Assembly: GCA_937911865.1 (NCBI GenBank)
Contig: CALDSK010000108.1
Location: 1-40,981 of the forward strand
Length of the DNA stretch: 40,981 nt
From: an uncultured Synechococcus sp.
Lineage (GTDB): Bacteria; Cyanobacteriota; Cyanobacteriia; Phormidesmidales; Phormidesmidaceae
Reading direction: 5' to 3'
Shown here piece after piece: positions 1 through 9,034 of this stretch. The notes below the pieces were generated by a model, which ran no database searches, was not told the DNA's origin, and was given only the letters and a program-made list of their open reading frames with translations. The translations under genes were made by a program, and so were the position numbers. How positions within the stretch are numbered: position 1 is the stretch's first letter; every line of letters begins with the position of its first letter.

Positions 1-1794
1 CTTTACAGTCCAGTAATTCCAAGCGGCGCAAGAGATTTTTTGCAAAACATTCATAATGGATTGCTATCGCCTTTTCTCTATCGCGGAGAGGGTAACGATG
101 TAGAGCGAGCAGAACAGCTGTATGAACAGTTTTTTGATGAGCCGATTCAAAAGGCTGAGCGGGTGGCTATTCGAGAGGCGCTACAAGCGACTGCTGACCG
201 AGACGAGACGAAAGCAGGCCTGCTGGACTTAGACCAAAAAGTGGTTCGCTTAGCGCTGCAAGAAGCGACCGTAACCGAGTATGGTGACTGGGGAACTGTC
301 GAGATTCATGAGCGTTACGAGAATTCTACCCCTGAAGATCAAGAGATTTTTTACTCGTTCTCGCTGCCAGAAAGTGCAGCCATTAATGGGCTGTGGTTGG
401 GCACAGCAGAAAATCCTAAGTTATTTCCTCATGTCGTCTCTCCGCGGGGAGCGGCGCAGCAGGTTTACAACGATGAGGTAGAACGAGCCAAGTTTCAGCG
501 GGCCACCGACCCAGCGTTGCTAGAGCAGGTTGGACCGCGGCAGTATCGGCTGCGCGTGTTTCCGATTCCGAGCTCTACAGCAACTGATAGCCGTGCGGTG
601 AGAGATCCTGGTGAGCTGGATTTAACGATGACCTACGACGTAATGTTGCAGCCCGATGTCGGTTGGGCACTGCCTCAGCTGAGTGAAAAGCGCAATATTT
701 TCTGGACGAAAAAAACAGAACACAAACGTGGAAATCGTACCGTTCAGCTGGATGAAGATGAATGGTTTGAGACTGCGATCGCATCACAGAAAACGCCCAA
801 ACCTAGCAGTCACCAAATAGCCTTTTCAGAAGGCTACCGAGTCATTGCTGCGCCCCTAACCCAACAAGAGAAACAGCTGCCTACGGACAAGCGAATTGCC
901 GTCGTGGTCGATAGCTCTTACAGCATGGGTAGCCAAAGAGCTGAGCTAGAGCAAGCCGTTGCCAAGTTGCAAGAAGCCGCAAAGCAGAATACGCTCGATT
1001 ACTATGTTGCGATCGCAGGGCAGTCAGCGGTTTCTACGCAATCAGACTTTTCTGCTAAGAGCACCATTTTTTACGGCACATTACAGCCTGCCGAGATGCT
1101 AGAGCAGTTTGCCCAACAGCGAGCTGAGCGGGCTTACGATGCGATTATCTTACTGACCGATAAGGGAAGTTACGAACTGGCAAAAGATAAAGCCGAGATT
1201 CCTGCACTGAGCGCACCACTGTGGATTATCCACTTGGGCGGTGATGTGCCTTCTGCCTACGAAGATACGCTGCTACAAGCTTTAGAAGATAGCCGGGGCG
1301 GTGTAGATACGCAGGTACTGCCTGTATTGCAAAAGATTGCGCTGGCAGGTAAGGAGGCCACTGTACTCGACGGCTACAGCTGGAAAGTAGAACCAGTAAG
1401 CGAATCAGCAGAGCCAGGAAAAGAGGTTGACGGCTTCGCGCCGCTAGCCGCTAGGCAGCTGATTCGTCAGCAGGGACGCGTGCTAGATACAACGCAGCTG
1501 TCGGCGCTCGATAAGGTACATGCGATCGCCAAACAAACCAGCATCGTCACACCTTACTCTTCCATGCTTGTTCTCGTAGATGAGCGCCAAAGAGAGGCCC
1601 TGCGAAAGGCGGAAGCTAGCGAAGACCGATTCGAGCGTGAGGTAGAAGATGGCCAAAACGATCTGACTCAGCCGGGCAATGTGCTGGCCGCTTCTGTGCC
1701 GGAACCAGGGCAGATACTTGGCGTATTCTTGATGGCGATCGCCCTCATTACCCTCAAGCGTAAATCTGTCCGGACAACGCCCCCGCAAATCTAA
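1..1794 (+). CDS. VIT/VWA-type PEP-CTERM protein, 5' end outside window
   Basis: The reading frame is open to the left edge, so only the C-terminal ~597 residues are seen. An internal TTG at 40 could be a start but nothing favours it. A vault/inter-alpha-trypsin (VIT)-like beta region comes first (about residues 75-230 counted from 40). A von Willebrand A-like region follows, with a DxSxS metal-site motif in VVVDSSYSMG. The C-terminus is a PEP-CTERM sorting signal: VPEPGQ, a hydrophobic helix, then KRK. Family knowledge: such tails are processed by exosortases and the proteins end up at the cell surface. Cyanobacterial proteins of this build often have an N-terminal membrane region (TIGR02921-like), which would lie off-window. 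No exosortase gene is visible here. Function unknown; the domain call is sound, the precise family is inference. Confidence 0.8.
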   Translation, partial: LYSPVIPSGARDFLQNIHNGLLSPFLYRGEGNDVERAEQLYEQFFDEPIQKAERVAIREALQATADRDETKAGLLDLDQKVVRLALQEATVTEYGDWGTVEIHERYENSTPEDQEIFYSFSLPESAAINGLWLGTAENPKLFPHVVSPRGAAQQVYNDEVERAKFQRATDPALLEQVGPRQYRLRVFPIPSSTATDSRAVRDPGELDLTMTYDVMLQPDVGWALPQLSEKRNIFWTKKTEHKRGNRTVQLDEDEWFETAIASQKTPKPSSHQIAFSEGYRVIAAPLTQQEKQLPTDKRIAVVVDSSYSMGSQRAELEQAVAKLQEAAKQNTLDYYVAIAGQSAVSTQSDFSAKSTIFYGTLQPAEMLEQFAQQRAERAYDAIILLTDKGSYELAKDKAEIPALSAPLWIIHLGGDVPSAYEDTLLQALEDSRGGVDTQVLPVLQKIALAGKEATVLDGYSWKVEPVSESAEPGKEVDGFAPLAARQLIRQQGRVLDTTQLSALDKVHAIAKQTSIVTPYSSMLVLVDERQREALRKAEASEDRFEREVEDGQNDLTQPGNVLAASVPEPGQILGVFLMAIALITLKRKSVRTTPPQI

Positions 1795-1818
1795 CGAGCC
1801 TTGCTAGAGAGACACAGA

Positions 1819-1864
1819 GTCTTCTAACTTACGGTCTTCTAAACTTACGGTCTTCTAACTTACG
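1819..1864 (+). repeat. three short tandem direct repeats
   Basis: Three copies of about 15-16 bp, GTCTTCTAACTTACG, with one extra A in the middle copy. They sit between the PEP-CTERM gene and its terminator. Probably replication slippage; no function is evident. Confidence 0.75.
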
Positions 1865-1891
1865 AAGGTCCTGCCTAGCGAAAATTCTCTT

Positions 1892-1930
1892 AAGCCGCTA
1901 CCCAAATTGGGTAGCGGCTTTATTTATTTA
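1892..1930 (+). terminator. rho-independent-type terminator
   Basis: A perfect 12-bp stem (AAGCCGCTACCC at 1892-1903 and GGGTAGCGGCTT at 1909-1920) has a 5-nt loop and is followed by TATTTATTTA. It is placed to end transcription of the PEP-CTERM gene. Confidence 0.88.
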
Positions 1931-2004
1931 GCGTGAGATTACCAAAGGCTTAACAAAAACGCTCAGGCCATCATTGAGAGAATACACGCTAGAAATATCC
2001 TGTC

Positions 2005-2487
2005 ATGATTCAGCTACCCTTACACCCAGTGCTTACAACGCCTATCAGAACGCCTATCCGTAAGTATCTAAAGTCCTTGCCCGCTGGCGTAGCTGCCGCC
2101 GCCCTAGCTGTTATACCCGCGCTACCTCTGTCTGCTCAAGCTGTAGAGCCCTGTACTCAACAGTGCGACACTAACCAAATCCGCTTCATGCCCGGTCAGC
2201 CCATTACCATCGAATTTATCAATCGCACCAATGGCACCGTCAACCTAGAGCGTGTCCTCGATATTGACATGCATTGGCTCAGACCCCACACCGAGTTTGC
2301 GATTGAGACGCTAGTCGGCTTCGATGATGATATGTCGTTAGTATTTTGGGATGAGAAGAATCGAGCGGTAGAAGCTCGGTTGCATCGCCCCGATGCGGAG
2401 ACGTTGCAGGTAGAGCTATTGCCCAGTGGGCACGATAGCGATCGCGCTGTGCATGTTTCCAGTGACGGCAGAGTTCTGGTTTATTAA
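2005..2487 (+). CDS. small exported protein of unknown function
   Basis: A 160-residue protein with a basic N-terminus (TPIRTPIRKYLK), a hydrophobic stretch (about residues 28-43) and an Ala-x-Ala site near residue 47 (SAQA|VEP), which together form a Sec signal peptide. The mature part begins with two nearby cysteines (CTQQC) that could form a disulfide. It then alternates short strands and reads like a small beta-sandwich. It is probably periplasmic. I do not recognise a named family; it resembles conserved cyanobacterial exported proteins. It has its own intergenic region, with a terminator upstream, and is not clearly in an operon. The ATG at 2005 is supported by the signal peptide immediately after it. 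Confidence 0.75.
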   Translation: MIQLPLHPVLTTPIRTPIRKYLKSLPAGVAAAALAVIPALPLSAQAVEPCTQQCDTNQIRFMPGQPITIEFINRTNGTVNLERVLDIDMHWLRPHTEFAIETLVGFDDDMSLVFWDEKNRAVEARLHRPDAETLQVELLPSGHDSDRAVHVSSDGRVLVY

Positions 2488-2688
2488 GTCTTCTGACCAG
2501 TAGGCTGAATCGCCCCACTCACAAAACAAATCCTCTATCATTAGATCAAATGATCTATAGGCGTTGCTCTACCGTACGTACATCTGCTGTTTTTTCGCAG
2601 TCATGTGCTTAATGGGTAGGTCAGCGCTATAGTGCTTTGTGCAAGCTACAAGTGTTAGCAAACAAAAGAGCCACAAAACCGATCTAAC

Positions 2689-5600
2689 GTGTCAGAAGAC
2701 GTTCAATCAGAGCTGATTCCGACGACTGAGCAAGCAACACACAGTCCGTCGGCTGAAAGCACCCTTGAAAATATAAGCGCCGCGCCCCGCCCCCCTGCTG
2801 AGCAACCTATTCAGTCCGCAACTGAGCGGCAGGTCCCCGAGCAGCGATGGCAAGTTTTTCCTGTGCAAAAGTCTCAGGCCAAGCACGTTGCCGACGCTAC
2901 CGCACTTTCTGAGCTGCTAGCTCAAGTTTTGATCAATCGGGGCATCTATACCCCTGAGCAAGCCTGGGAGTTTTTAGATCCTGAAACGCTGCTGTTGCCT
3001 TCGCCGCTGGACGAGTTTCCAGATTTGGTCAAAAGTCTAGATTTATTAGTAGATGCGATCGCTACCAAAGAAAAAATTCTGATCTGCGGTGACTACGATG
3101 CAGATGGCATGACCAGTACGGCGCTTTTGATGCGATCGCTTCGCTACCTTGGCGCATCAGTTAACTACGCCATCCCCAGCCGCATGGCCGAAGGCTACGG
3201 CATCAACCTGCGCATGGTGGAAGAATTCCACGAAATTGGCGGTCGTATCATCCTGACGGTAGATAACGGTATTGCCGCCTACGATCCTGTTGCCCGTGCC
3301 AAAGAACTCGGCCTGACGGTGATCCTCACCGATCACCACGACGTTCCTGAGCAAATTCCGCCTGCGGATGCGATCCTCAATCCTAAGCTGATTCGAGAAT
3401 CTTCCCCTTACAGAGGCGTGGCAGGCGTTGGCGTTGCCTACATCCTAGCGGTTTGCTTAGCACAGCGATTGGGACAAATGCAGGATCTGACCGCGACCCT
3501 GCTGGCGCTGTTTACGCTGGGCACGATTGCGGATTTGGCACCGCTGACTGGCGTCAACCGTCGCTGGGTAAAAAGAGGCCTAAAGCTACTGCCCAAATCA
3601 CGCATTCCTGGCGTTCAGGCACTGATAGAAGTCGCTGGGCTCAGTGAAGAAACCGCCTTGCGGCCAGAGGCTATCGGGTTTCGGTTGGGTCCACGCATTA
3701 ATGCGGTCGGACGCATCTCTGATCCGCAAATTGTGATTGACCTGCTGACGACAGATGACGTTGGCGTTGCCCTACAGCGGGCTATGCAGTGTGAGGAAGC
3801 TAATCAGCTACGTCGCCAGATGTGCGAAATCATTGAGACGCAGGCAGTAGAATGGTGCGAAGCACAGATAGCGGCGGGTACACTCAACCTCAAAAAAGAG
3901 CGAGTACTGGTTGTTGTGCAGCCTGAGTGGCATCACGGCGTGATTGGCATTGTGGCTTCGCGACTGGTAGAGCGCTACGGCGTGCCCGTCTTTATCGGCA
4001 CCTACGAAGACAGCGACAAGAAAGAGATTCGCGGATCGGCCCGTAGCATTCCAGAGTTCAACGTATTTGAAGCACTGCAATTTTGTGATGACTTGCTCGA
4101 CAAGCACGGCGGACACCGAGCGGCAGGGGGCTTTTCTTTTCAGGCCAGTAAGCTACGTCAGGTAAAGTCTCGTCTGAGCAACTTTGCGCGCAAGCATCTG
4201 CAACCCGAACATCTAAAGCCTTTGGTTACGGTTGACGTTCACGCACCGCTTTCCGCCATTAATCTTGATCTGTTCGCGCAAATCGATCAGATTCATCCGT
4301 GTGGCATTGAGAATCCAGAGCCGGTTTTCTGGACCGCGAATGCGGCAGTAGTCGAGCAAAAGGTCATCGGGAAAACGAGCGACCACTTAAAGCTGACGAT
4401 CGCACATACCGCGCCTGGTGAAGAGCGCAAAACGGCAATTAAGGCGATCGCATGGCGCTGGGGCCGCTATCACCCGCTGCCTAGAACAATCGATATTGCT
4501 TATAAGCTGCGGCTGAACGAATGGCGAGGCAAGCGCAGCGTAGAGCTAGAAATAGTCGGCGTGCGCCCGGCGAAACCGCTAGACGCCTCCAAGGTTGGCA
4601 TTCGTCCCTGGACAGAAACCCCGCTAAAGCCTGCACCCTCTCATCGAGACCCGGCAGACACTCGCTCAGCGCATCCCCCTACACCAGCACCAGCAGAAAC
4701 GAACCTGGCACCGGCACCGAAAACAACTTCCCTACAAGCAGCACGTGATGCCGCCCGCAGCCTCCAGCAGGAAATCAAAGGCGCTCAAACCACAGCCGGT
4801 TCGGAATCATCACCTGTGCTCTTTAAGCTGCCGCCAAAGCTACCGAAACTTGAGCAAGTCAAGGCGACAAATTCTCAGGCAGCAGCGCCTACAGCAACCG
4901 ATAAAACAGCGCCTTCTAGATCTTCTAGAAAAGAGAGCTCTCACCCAAGCGACTCTTCTCTCAGCGCTTACACAGGCAAAGCATCTGAGGAAATAATAGC
5001 CCCGCTTGATTTAATCTCGGACACACTAGAAAAAAGCAATAAGCAGATTCCCAATTTCACTTCAGCGACAGATATTGAGTCGTCTTTGCACGTGGAGTTT
5101 TACTACAGTAAGCGCTGCTACAAAGGCACGCTAGAGAAAATAGGCGAAGCAGCAGGGAGTGAGCGGCAGATCACCATTGAAAATGCAGAAGGCCATTTAC
5201 TGGTGGTGCAAATGAGCCAGCGACAGGGCTTTTTGTACCTGCCTGGAGAACCGGCTCAAGCAGTGGACATTGCAGAGCTGCGCTATTTCAATCTGATTCG
5301 AGCTGGGCTGAGCGCTCTAGAGATTAAACAAAAGAATCAGTTGATGATGAAGCAAACCGCGCTGCTGTCAGAGAAAGATCGGCAAATCAGCACCATGAAG
5401 GCTCAAATTGAGCTTTTAGAAGAGAAAATCACTCAACTGTCGGCGGAGCAGCAGCAGCAGTTTGCCGCGCTAAAAACAGAAATGCACGAGCAAGAAACCG
5501 CCATTCTGGATCAAGAGGCGCACATTGAGCAGCTTCAGGTACAGGTGAGCAGCGTACCGATTTCTACAGCGGCAGATATCAAGCAGCAGGTGCGCGATGC

Positions 5601-6225
5601 GATTGGTGATGGCGTTTGGTTTTGCTTACAAACAGAGAGTCAGCAGGACCTGCAGGCAGCCTACAAAAACGCTCAGCTAATTTACACCAGCAGCCCAGAC
5701 GCTAGTATCGCTGATTATTCTGAAGCAGGCATGCGACTCAGCGCGGCCATTGAGCGAGAAGTGCTAACGCCCTTTTTCCAGGCAATTTATTCCTATTTAG
5801 ATGAGCACGGTGTCAGCAAACTAGGAGATATTACACTCGGCCCCGCGAAACAGTATCAGCTGTCAATGATGCCGCCGCTGCTGGCACCGCAGTGGCGATC
5901 GGTCCAGTCGGGGCAGCTATCTGCTAGAAAACGGCCTGAAAGTGGGGTCAAGATGGTGAAGGTTAAAGGAGCTAGTCAGCTTTCGGAGCGCGATCGCACC
6001 CTCATCAATCAGTTTTTAGCGCAGTGGGAACACCCTATGGCCCTGTGCCTGTGCCAAAAAGGAGGGCAGGCAGCTTCTAGCTTGGACCAAATTAGCAAGC
6101 TGCGTAGTATAGCGGTACATGCAGAAAGCTTTTTATACCGTTGGCAGTATGAACTTTTGCATCAGTTAATTGCTGGAAAAAAAGGAAAAGGAGGACTGCT
6201 AAGGCAGCTGTTTGCACTCTCGTAA
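2689..6225 (+). CDS. recJ: single-stranded-DNA-specific exonuclease RecJ with very long C-terminal extension
   Basis: RecJ is a 5'-3' ssDNA exonuclease of recombination and mismatch repair. The start is GTG. Residues 1-~60 are a poorly conserved tail. The DHH phosphoesterase core follows: DYDADG (135-140), VDNG (191-194), TDHHD (214-218) and GVAGVGVA (243-250). The DHHA1 domain has GGHRAAGG near residue 480, followed by an OB-fold region to about 640. All catalytic motifs look intact. The oddity is length: 1178 residues against about 577 in E. coli. The extra ~530 residues comprise a Pro/Ala/Ser/Thr-rich linker (about 640-790), a small predicted beta region (about 800-870), a coiled coil (about 880-965, Gln/Glu rich) and a C-terminal domain to the end that I cannot assign. 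The frame is continuous, so this is one gene. Identity of the core is certain; the role of the tail is unknown. Confidence 0.95.
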   Translation: MSEDVQSELIPTTEQATHSPSAESTLENISAAPRPPAEQPIQSATERQVPEQRWQVFPVQKSQAKHVADATALSELLAQVLINRGIYTPEQAWEFLDPETLLLPSPLDEFPDLVKSLDLLVDAIATKEKILICGDYDADGMTSTALLMRSLRYLGASVNYAIPSRMAEGYGINLRMVEEFHEIGGRIILTVDNGIAAYDPVARAKELGLTVILTDHHDVPEQIPPADAILNPKLIRESSPYRGVAGVGVAYILAVCLAQRLGQMQDLTATLLALFTLGTIADLAPLTGVNRRWVKRGLKLLPKSRIPGVQALIEVAGLSEETALRPEAIGFRLGPRINAVGRISDPQIVIDLLTTDDVGVALQRAMQCEEANQLRRQMCEIIETQAVEWCEAQIAAGTLNLKKERVLVVVQPEWHHGVIGIVASRLVERYGVPVFIGTYEDSDKKEIRGSARSIPEFNVFEALQFCDDLLDKHGGHRAAGGFSFQASKLRQVKSRLSNFARKHLQPEHLKPLVTVDVHAPLSAINLDLFAQIDQIHPCGIENPEPVFWTANAAVVEQKVIGKTSDHLKLTIAHTAPGEERKTAIKAIAWRWGRYHPLPRTIDIAYKLRLNEWRGKRSVELEIVGVRPAKPLDASKVGIRPWTETPLKPAPSHRDPADTRSAHPPTPAPAETNLAPAPKTTSLQAARDAARSLQQEIKGAQTTAGSESSPVLFKLPPKLPKLEQVKATNSQAAAPTATDKTAPSRSSRKESSHPSDSSLSAYTGKASEEIIAPLDLISDTLEKSNKQIPNFTSATDIESSLHVEFYYSKRCYKGTLEKIGEAAGSERQITIENAEGHLLVVQMSQRQGFLYLPGEPAQAVDIAELRYFNLIRAGLSALEIKQKNQLMMKQTALLSEKDRQISTMKAQIELLEEKITQLSAEQQQQFAALKTEMHEQETAILDQEAHIEQLQVQVSSVPISTAADIKQQVRDAIGDGVWFCLQTESQQDLQAAYKNAQLIYTSSPDASIADYSEAGMRLSAAIEREVLTPFFQAIYSYLDEHGVSKLGDITLGPAKQYQLSMMPPLLAPQWRSVQSGQLSARKRPESGVKMVKVKGASQLSERDRTLINQFLAQWEHPMALCLCQKGGQAASSLDQISKLRSIAVHAESFLYRWQYELLHQLIAGKKGKGGLLRQLFALS

Positions 6226-6395
6226 CGACCGCTTTTAACAGTCTTGAACTCGGCCAAATGCTGAAAAGCGAAACCTGCCTGCAGGCCACTAATTGATTGA
6301 GATACGTCTATCATTAGATCATTGAGATAGATCTCAGGTTACTAAGCCAATATGCAGTGGCTTGCTCACGAAGTTTTCAAACGACTTTCCTGATC

Positions 6396-6602
6396 TGTGG
6401 AAAACTCCTCGGTATATCTTTCTGTGTAAATATACGGGACTTTAGCACCCGTAGAAACCTATTAAACAACGAAATTACAAGGGCTCTGGCCTTCGACTCT
6501 AAAAAGAAAATAAATCAAAAAAACTTAACGTCTAATCAGGTTTTCCACAGGTGGAAAAAGTTTTCCACAGAGTTTTCCACAGGCTATAGATTATGTGGAA
6601 AA
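6396..6602. other. oriC: candidate chromosomal replication origin (DnaA-box cluster)
   Basis: The 620 bp between recJ and the TPR gene hold five perfect TTTTCCACA boxes: 6541-6549, 6561-6569 and 6573-6581 on +, and 6396-6404 and 6594-6602 on -. A one-mismatch box lies at 6550-6558 (-). Five of the six lie within 62 bp. Directly before them is an AT-rich run (about 6501-6530) that could serve as the unwinding element. TTTTCCACA is the form of DnaA box reported for cyanobacterial origins. dnaA and dnaN are not in the window, which is not unusual for cyanobacteria. Against: flanking genes point towards the site rather than away from it, so gene orientation gives no support. The cluster is seen directly; origin function is inference. 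Confidence 0.7.
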
Positions 6603-6846
6603 AGCTGGTTGAGGCGTAACAACCGAGAGCTATTCAAGTGAGGCGCTGTTTTGTCAAATTCATTGAAGCGTGTTGATTTGGATAAGTTAAGCCATTTACT
6701 AAGTGGAATGGGAAATCTGGAAGTATCTGCCCACGGAGGCTTTCAAGCTTTTTCGCTTGCATTTTATCTGAGTTAGGTTCTCATCGCTACCGCCAAATTG
6801 ATTGATGCACTAGCGAGCTATTTTGCTCTCAACTTCTGGTCCGGCT

Positions 6847-8046
6847 ATGGATTATGTCGATATTTCAGCGCACACCCTGGGGGAACCCGTTTTCCAAACA
6901 CCCGAAAACGGCGTCAAGCTTGAGTCAGAGCACAAGCGTGTTTTTCCGGTATCGACGGCAATTGATTTTACCTGTAAGGTACAACGGTATCGACAAATGA
7001 GTCAGACAGCTCCACAGAGTGCTGTCATCTGGAACCATTTGGGGTATTACCTGGCACGCTCAGGTCAATATCAAGAGGCGATTGACGCATATGCGCAGTC
7101 TTTGCGTATACATGCAAAAGCGCCTCGTATCTGGTACAACTACGCCACGCTCTTAGAAAAGCTGGGATGGTATTGTGATGCAGTATCTAGCTATCAGCAG
7201 GCATTGGTAATTTCCCCTGATTACTTCAAAGCGATGTACGGTAAAAGTAAAAATTTATATAAGCTTGGCCGCTATCAAGAAGCCGTGGCGAGCTACGAAA
7301 ACTCTTTAAGAAGTCCTTTAGCAACAGGCGTTCATGCAGCTGAGCTTTGGTATGGCCGGGGCAAGGCACTCATGAAACTCAATCGCATTGATGCGGCTAT
7401 TGAAAGTTTTGAAAGGGCGCTTTCGATTTTGCCTCAGGCGCACAAGGTGTGGGCTAGCTTGGGCCAAGCCCTGACCTATCAGAACAAAGATGCAGCCGCG
7501 CTAAAGAAATTTGATAAGGCACTGAAGCTAGCGCCTCAATCGGCGCTGTATTGGACCCACAGAGGCTTTTTGCTCAAGCGCATGGGTCGCTACGAGGAAG
7601 CCTTAGACGCTTTTGATGAGGCGATTTTCTTGGAGCCTTCAGTAGCGAGAACCTGGCACCATCGCGGTCTTACGCTGATGAATATGCAGTGCTACCCTGA
7701 TGCTCACGACAGCTTTGAGCGTGCCTTAAAGCATCAGGCCTATGACTACAAGAGCTGGCTAAGCCTGGGCTGGGCCTTAGAAAAAATGGGCGACTACAGC
7801 CAGGCGATTGAAGCCTATAACAAGTCGCTATCGATTGAGCCTGATCAGTCATTTGCCTTTTATCGGCAGGCTAGGTGCTATGCCATATTGCAGCGGAATC
7901 ATCTGGCGGTAGAGCATTTGAGACGAGCGATCGCACTTCACCCTGAATCATACATTCCACGTTCTCAAGCCGATCCAGTGCTGCGCAACGTAGAGGCCAA
8001 GGCGCTGCGACAGAGCACACCCGTTGCCGCAATGACGACTGTCTAG
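6847..8046 (+). CDS. tetratricopeptide-repeat (TPR) protein
   Basis: A protein of about 399 residues, almost entirely TPR helices. From about residue 60 to the end there are roughly nine 34-residue units with the usual W-x-x-LG-x-x-L and Y-x-x-AI-x-x-Y/F-x-x-AL-x-L-x-P pattern. There is no signal peptide or membrane segment, so it is probably cytoplasmic and a protein-binding scaffold. The ATG at 6847 is chosen. A TTG at 6823 is in frame and would add eight residues; neither has a strong ribosome site. It stands alone downstream of the DnaA-box cluster and converges on the lipoprotein gene. TPR identity is clear; partner and process cannot be told from sequence. Confidence 0.85.
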   Translation: MDYVDISAHTLGEPVFQTPENGVKLESEHKRVFPVSTAIDFTCKVQRYRQMSQTAPQSAVIWNHLGYYLARSGQYQEAIDAYAQSLRIHAKAPRIWYNYATLLEKLGWYCDAVSSYQQALVISPDYFKAMYGKSKNLYKLGRYQEAVASYENSLRSPLATGVHAAELWYGRGKALMKLNRIDAAIESFERALSILPQAHKVWASLGQALTYQNKDAAALKKFDKALKLAPQSALYWTHRGFLLKRMGRYEEALDAFDEAIFLEPSVARTWHHRGLTLMNMQCYPDAHDSFERALKHQAYDYKSWLSLGWALEKMGDYSQAIEAYNKSLSIEPDQSFAFYRQARCYAILQRNHLAVEHLRRAIALHPESYIPRSQADPVLRNVEAKALRQSTPVAAMTTV

Positions 8047-8048
8047 GT

Positions 8049-8095
8049 CCTAATGTCTTGAGGGCAAGGCTTATCTTCGCCCTCAAGACATTAGG
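8049..8095. terminator. bidirectional hairpin between convergent genes
   Basis: A perfect 17-bp inverted repeat, CCTAATGTCTTGAGGGC (8049-8065) with its complement at 8079-8095, encloses a 13-nt loop. It fills the gap between the stop codons of the TPR gene (+) and the lipoprotein gene (-). There is no T tract on either strand, so it is a terminator by position rather than by the classical pattern. Confidence 0.75.
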
Positions 8096-8113
8096 AAAGC
8101 GCTAGGAAGGCAG

Positions 8114-9034
8114 TTAGGACTGGCGACTGTCTCGCGCAGACTGCCGTGCTTTGTTTACCAGCACTATACCGACTGCCAATATTGTTAGATATGGGCTGTA
8201 GACCAAGAGCCATAGGCCCAGCTGTAGCAAATCGGTCGTAAAGTTGCCGACTGAATCAGTCGCCTCATTCCAAGAGTTGGCGATCTGGGTAGAGAAGCCA
8301 GGTTTGTTGGGAGTTGCTGCGATCGCACTCTGCAAGCTCAAATTCACGGTGGAATATCTCACCTGGGTTTGCACTCTTTTCTGCTCTGCTGCCATCGTTT
8401 CGATGCTTTGGCGTACCGTACTCAGCTCACGCGAGACCTCCAGCACATCCGCAATTTCTCCGGAGCGAGACATAATCTCCTGCAAGGCTTCTTCAGACTT
8501 ACGGGCGTTACTGAGCCGCGCCTGCAAGTCGACCAGCTGATTAGAAACATCTTTTGTGCTAATCGAGCGATTACGAATTTCTCCCAGCGCGGTGAGAGCA
8601 TCCAGCGTAGCGTCTAGTCTTTCTTGAGGCACTCTTAGCGTAAACGTAACGCTGCGCTGCCGATCGCCGTTGTCTTGCATGGAGAGCACATCGCCTTGCT
8701 GCTCAGTGACGATCATCCTCACCTGTTCAAAGCTTTCTTCTACAGAGTCAACCCCCAACGAAATCTGCGCTTCCTTGATTAGCTGCGGCCGCTGACTGAC
8801 TGCGCTGCGATCACTGTCTCCTTCATTACTCCCTTCGCGGCCTCCTGCGCCATTAGAATCCGCAGCCTCTTGAGCAACTTCTTGAGGTACCTGTGGAGCA
8901 GCGGCAGTCTCCGTATCGGCTTCTACGGCTTCGGGGGCCTCTGCATAGCTGCCTGAAGGAGCTTCTGCACAGCTAGTTAAGGCAGAAAGGGCAAAAATGG
9001 AACCGGTCAAAAGCACGAGTCCAAGACGCTTCAT
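8114..9034 (-). CDS. DUF4349-family lipoprotein
   Basis: 306 residues. The N-terminus is a lipoprotein signal peptide with lipobox LTSC (Cys22). A low-complexity Ala/Glu linker follows to about residue 75. The DUF4349 region covers about 80-290: a beta-alpha part (ISLGVDSVEESFEQV, VTFTLRVPQERLDATL), then a long coiled-coil hairpin (about 165-220, DLQARLSNARKSEEAL), and a C-terminal transmembrane helix (about 270-292) followed by basic residues. The start is supported by GAGGA eight bases upstream of the ATG. The protein would be tethered at both ends. Function of DUF4349 is unknown. It is monocistronic by layout. Confidence 0.88.
   Translation of the reverse strand: MKRLGLVLLTGSIFALSALTSCAEAPSGSYAEAPEAVEADTETAAAPQVPQEVAQEAADSNGAGGREGSNEGDSDRSAVSQRPQLIKEAQISLGVDSVEESFEQVRMIVTEQQGDVLSMQDNGDRQRSVTFTLRVPQERLDATLDALTALGEIRNRSISTKDVSNQLVDLQARLSNARKSEEALQEIMSRSGEIADVLEVSRELSTVRQSIETMAAEQKRVQTQVRYSTVNLSLQSAIAATPNKPGFSTQIANSWNEATDSVGNFTTDLLQLGLWLLVYSPYLTILAVGIVLVNKARQSARDSRQS

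Noticed and set aside
2560..2650. possible third copy of the dispersed repeat
   Set aside because: Only a short stretch resembling GCTTAATGGGTAGGTC matches, and only with gaps. Not enough to claim homology.
6357..6641. 94-codon open frame across the DnaA-box cluster
   Set aside because: It has no ribosome site, its composition follows the repeated boxes, and the encoded peptide resembles nothing known. The DNA signal explains the region better.
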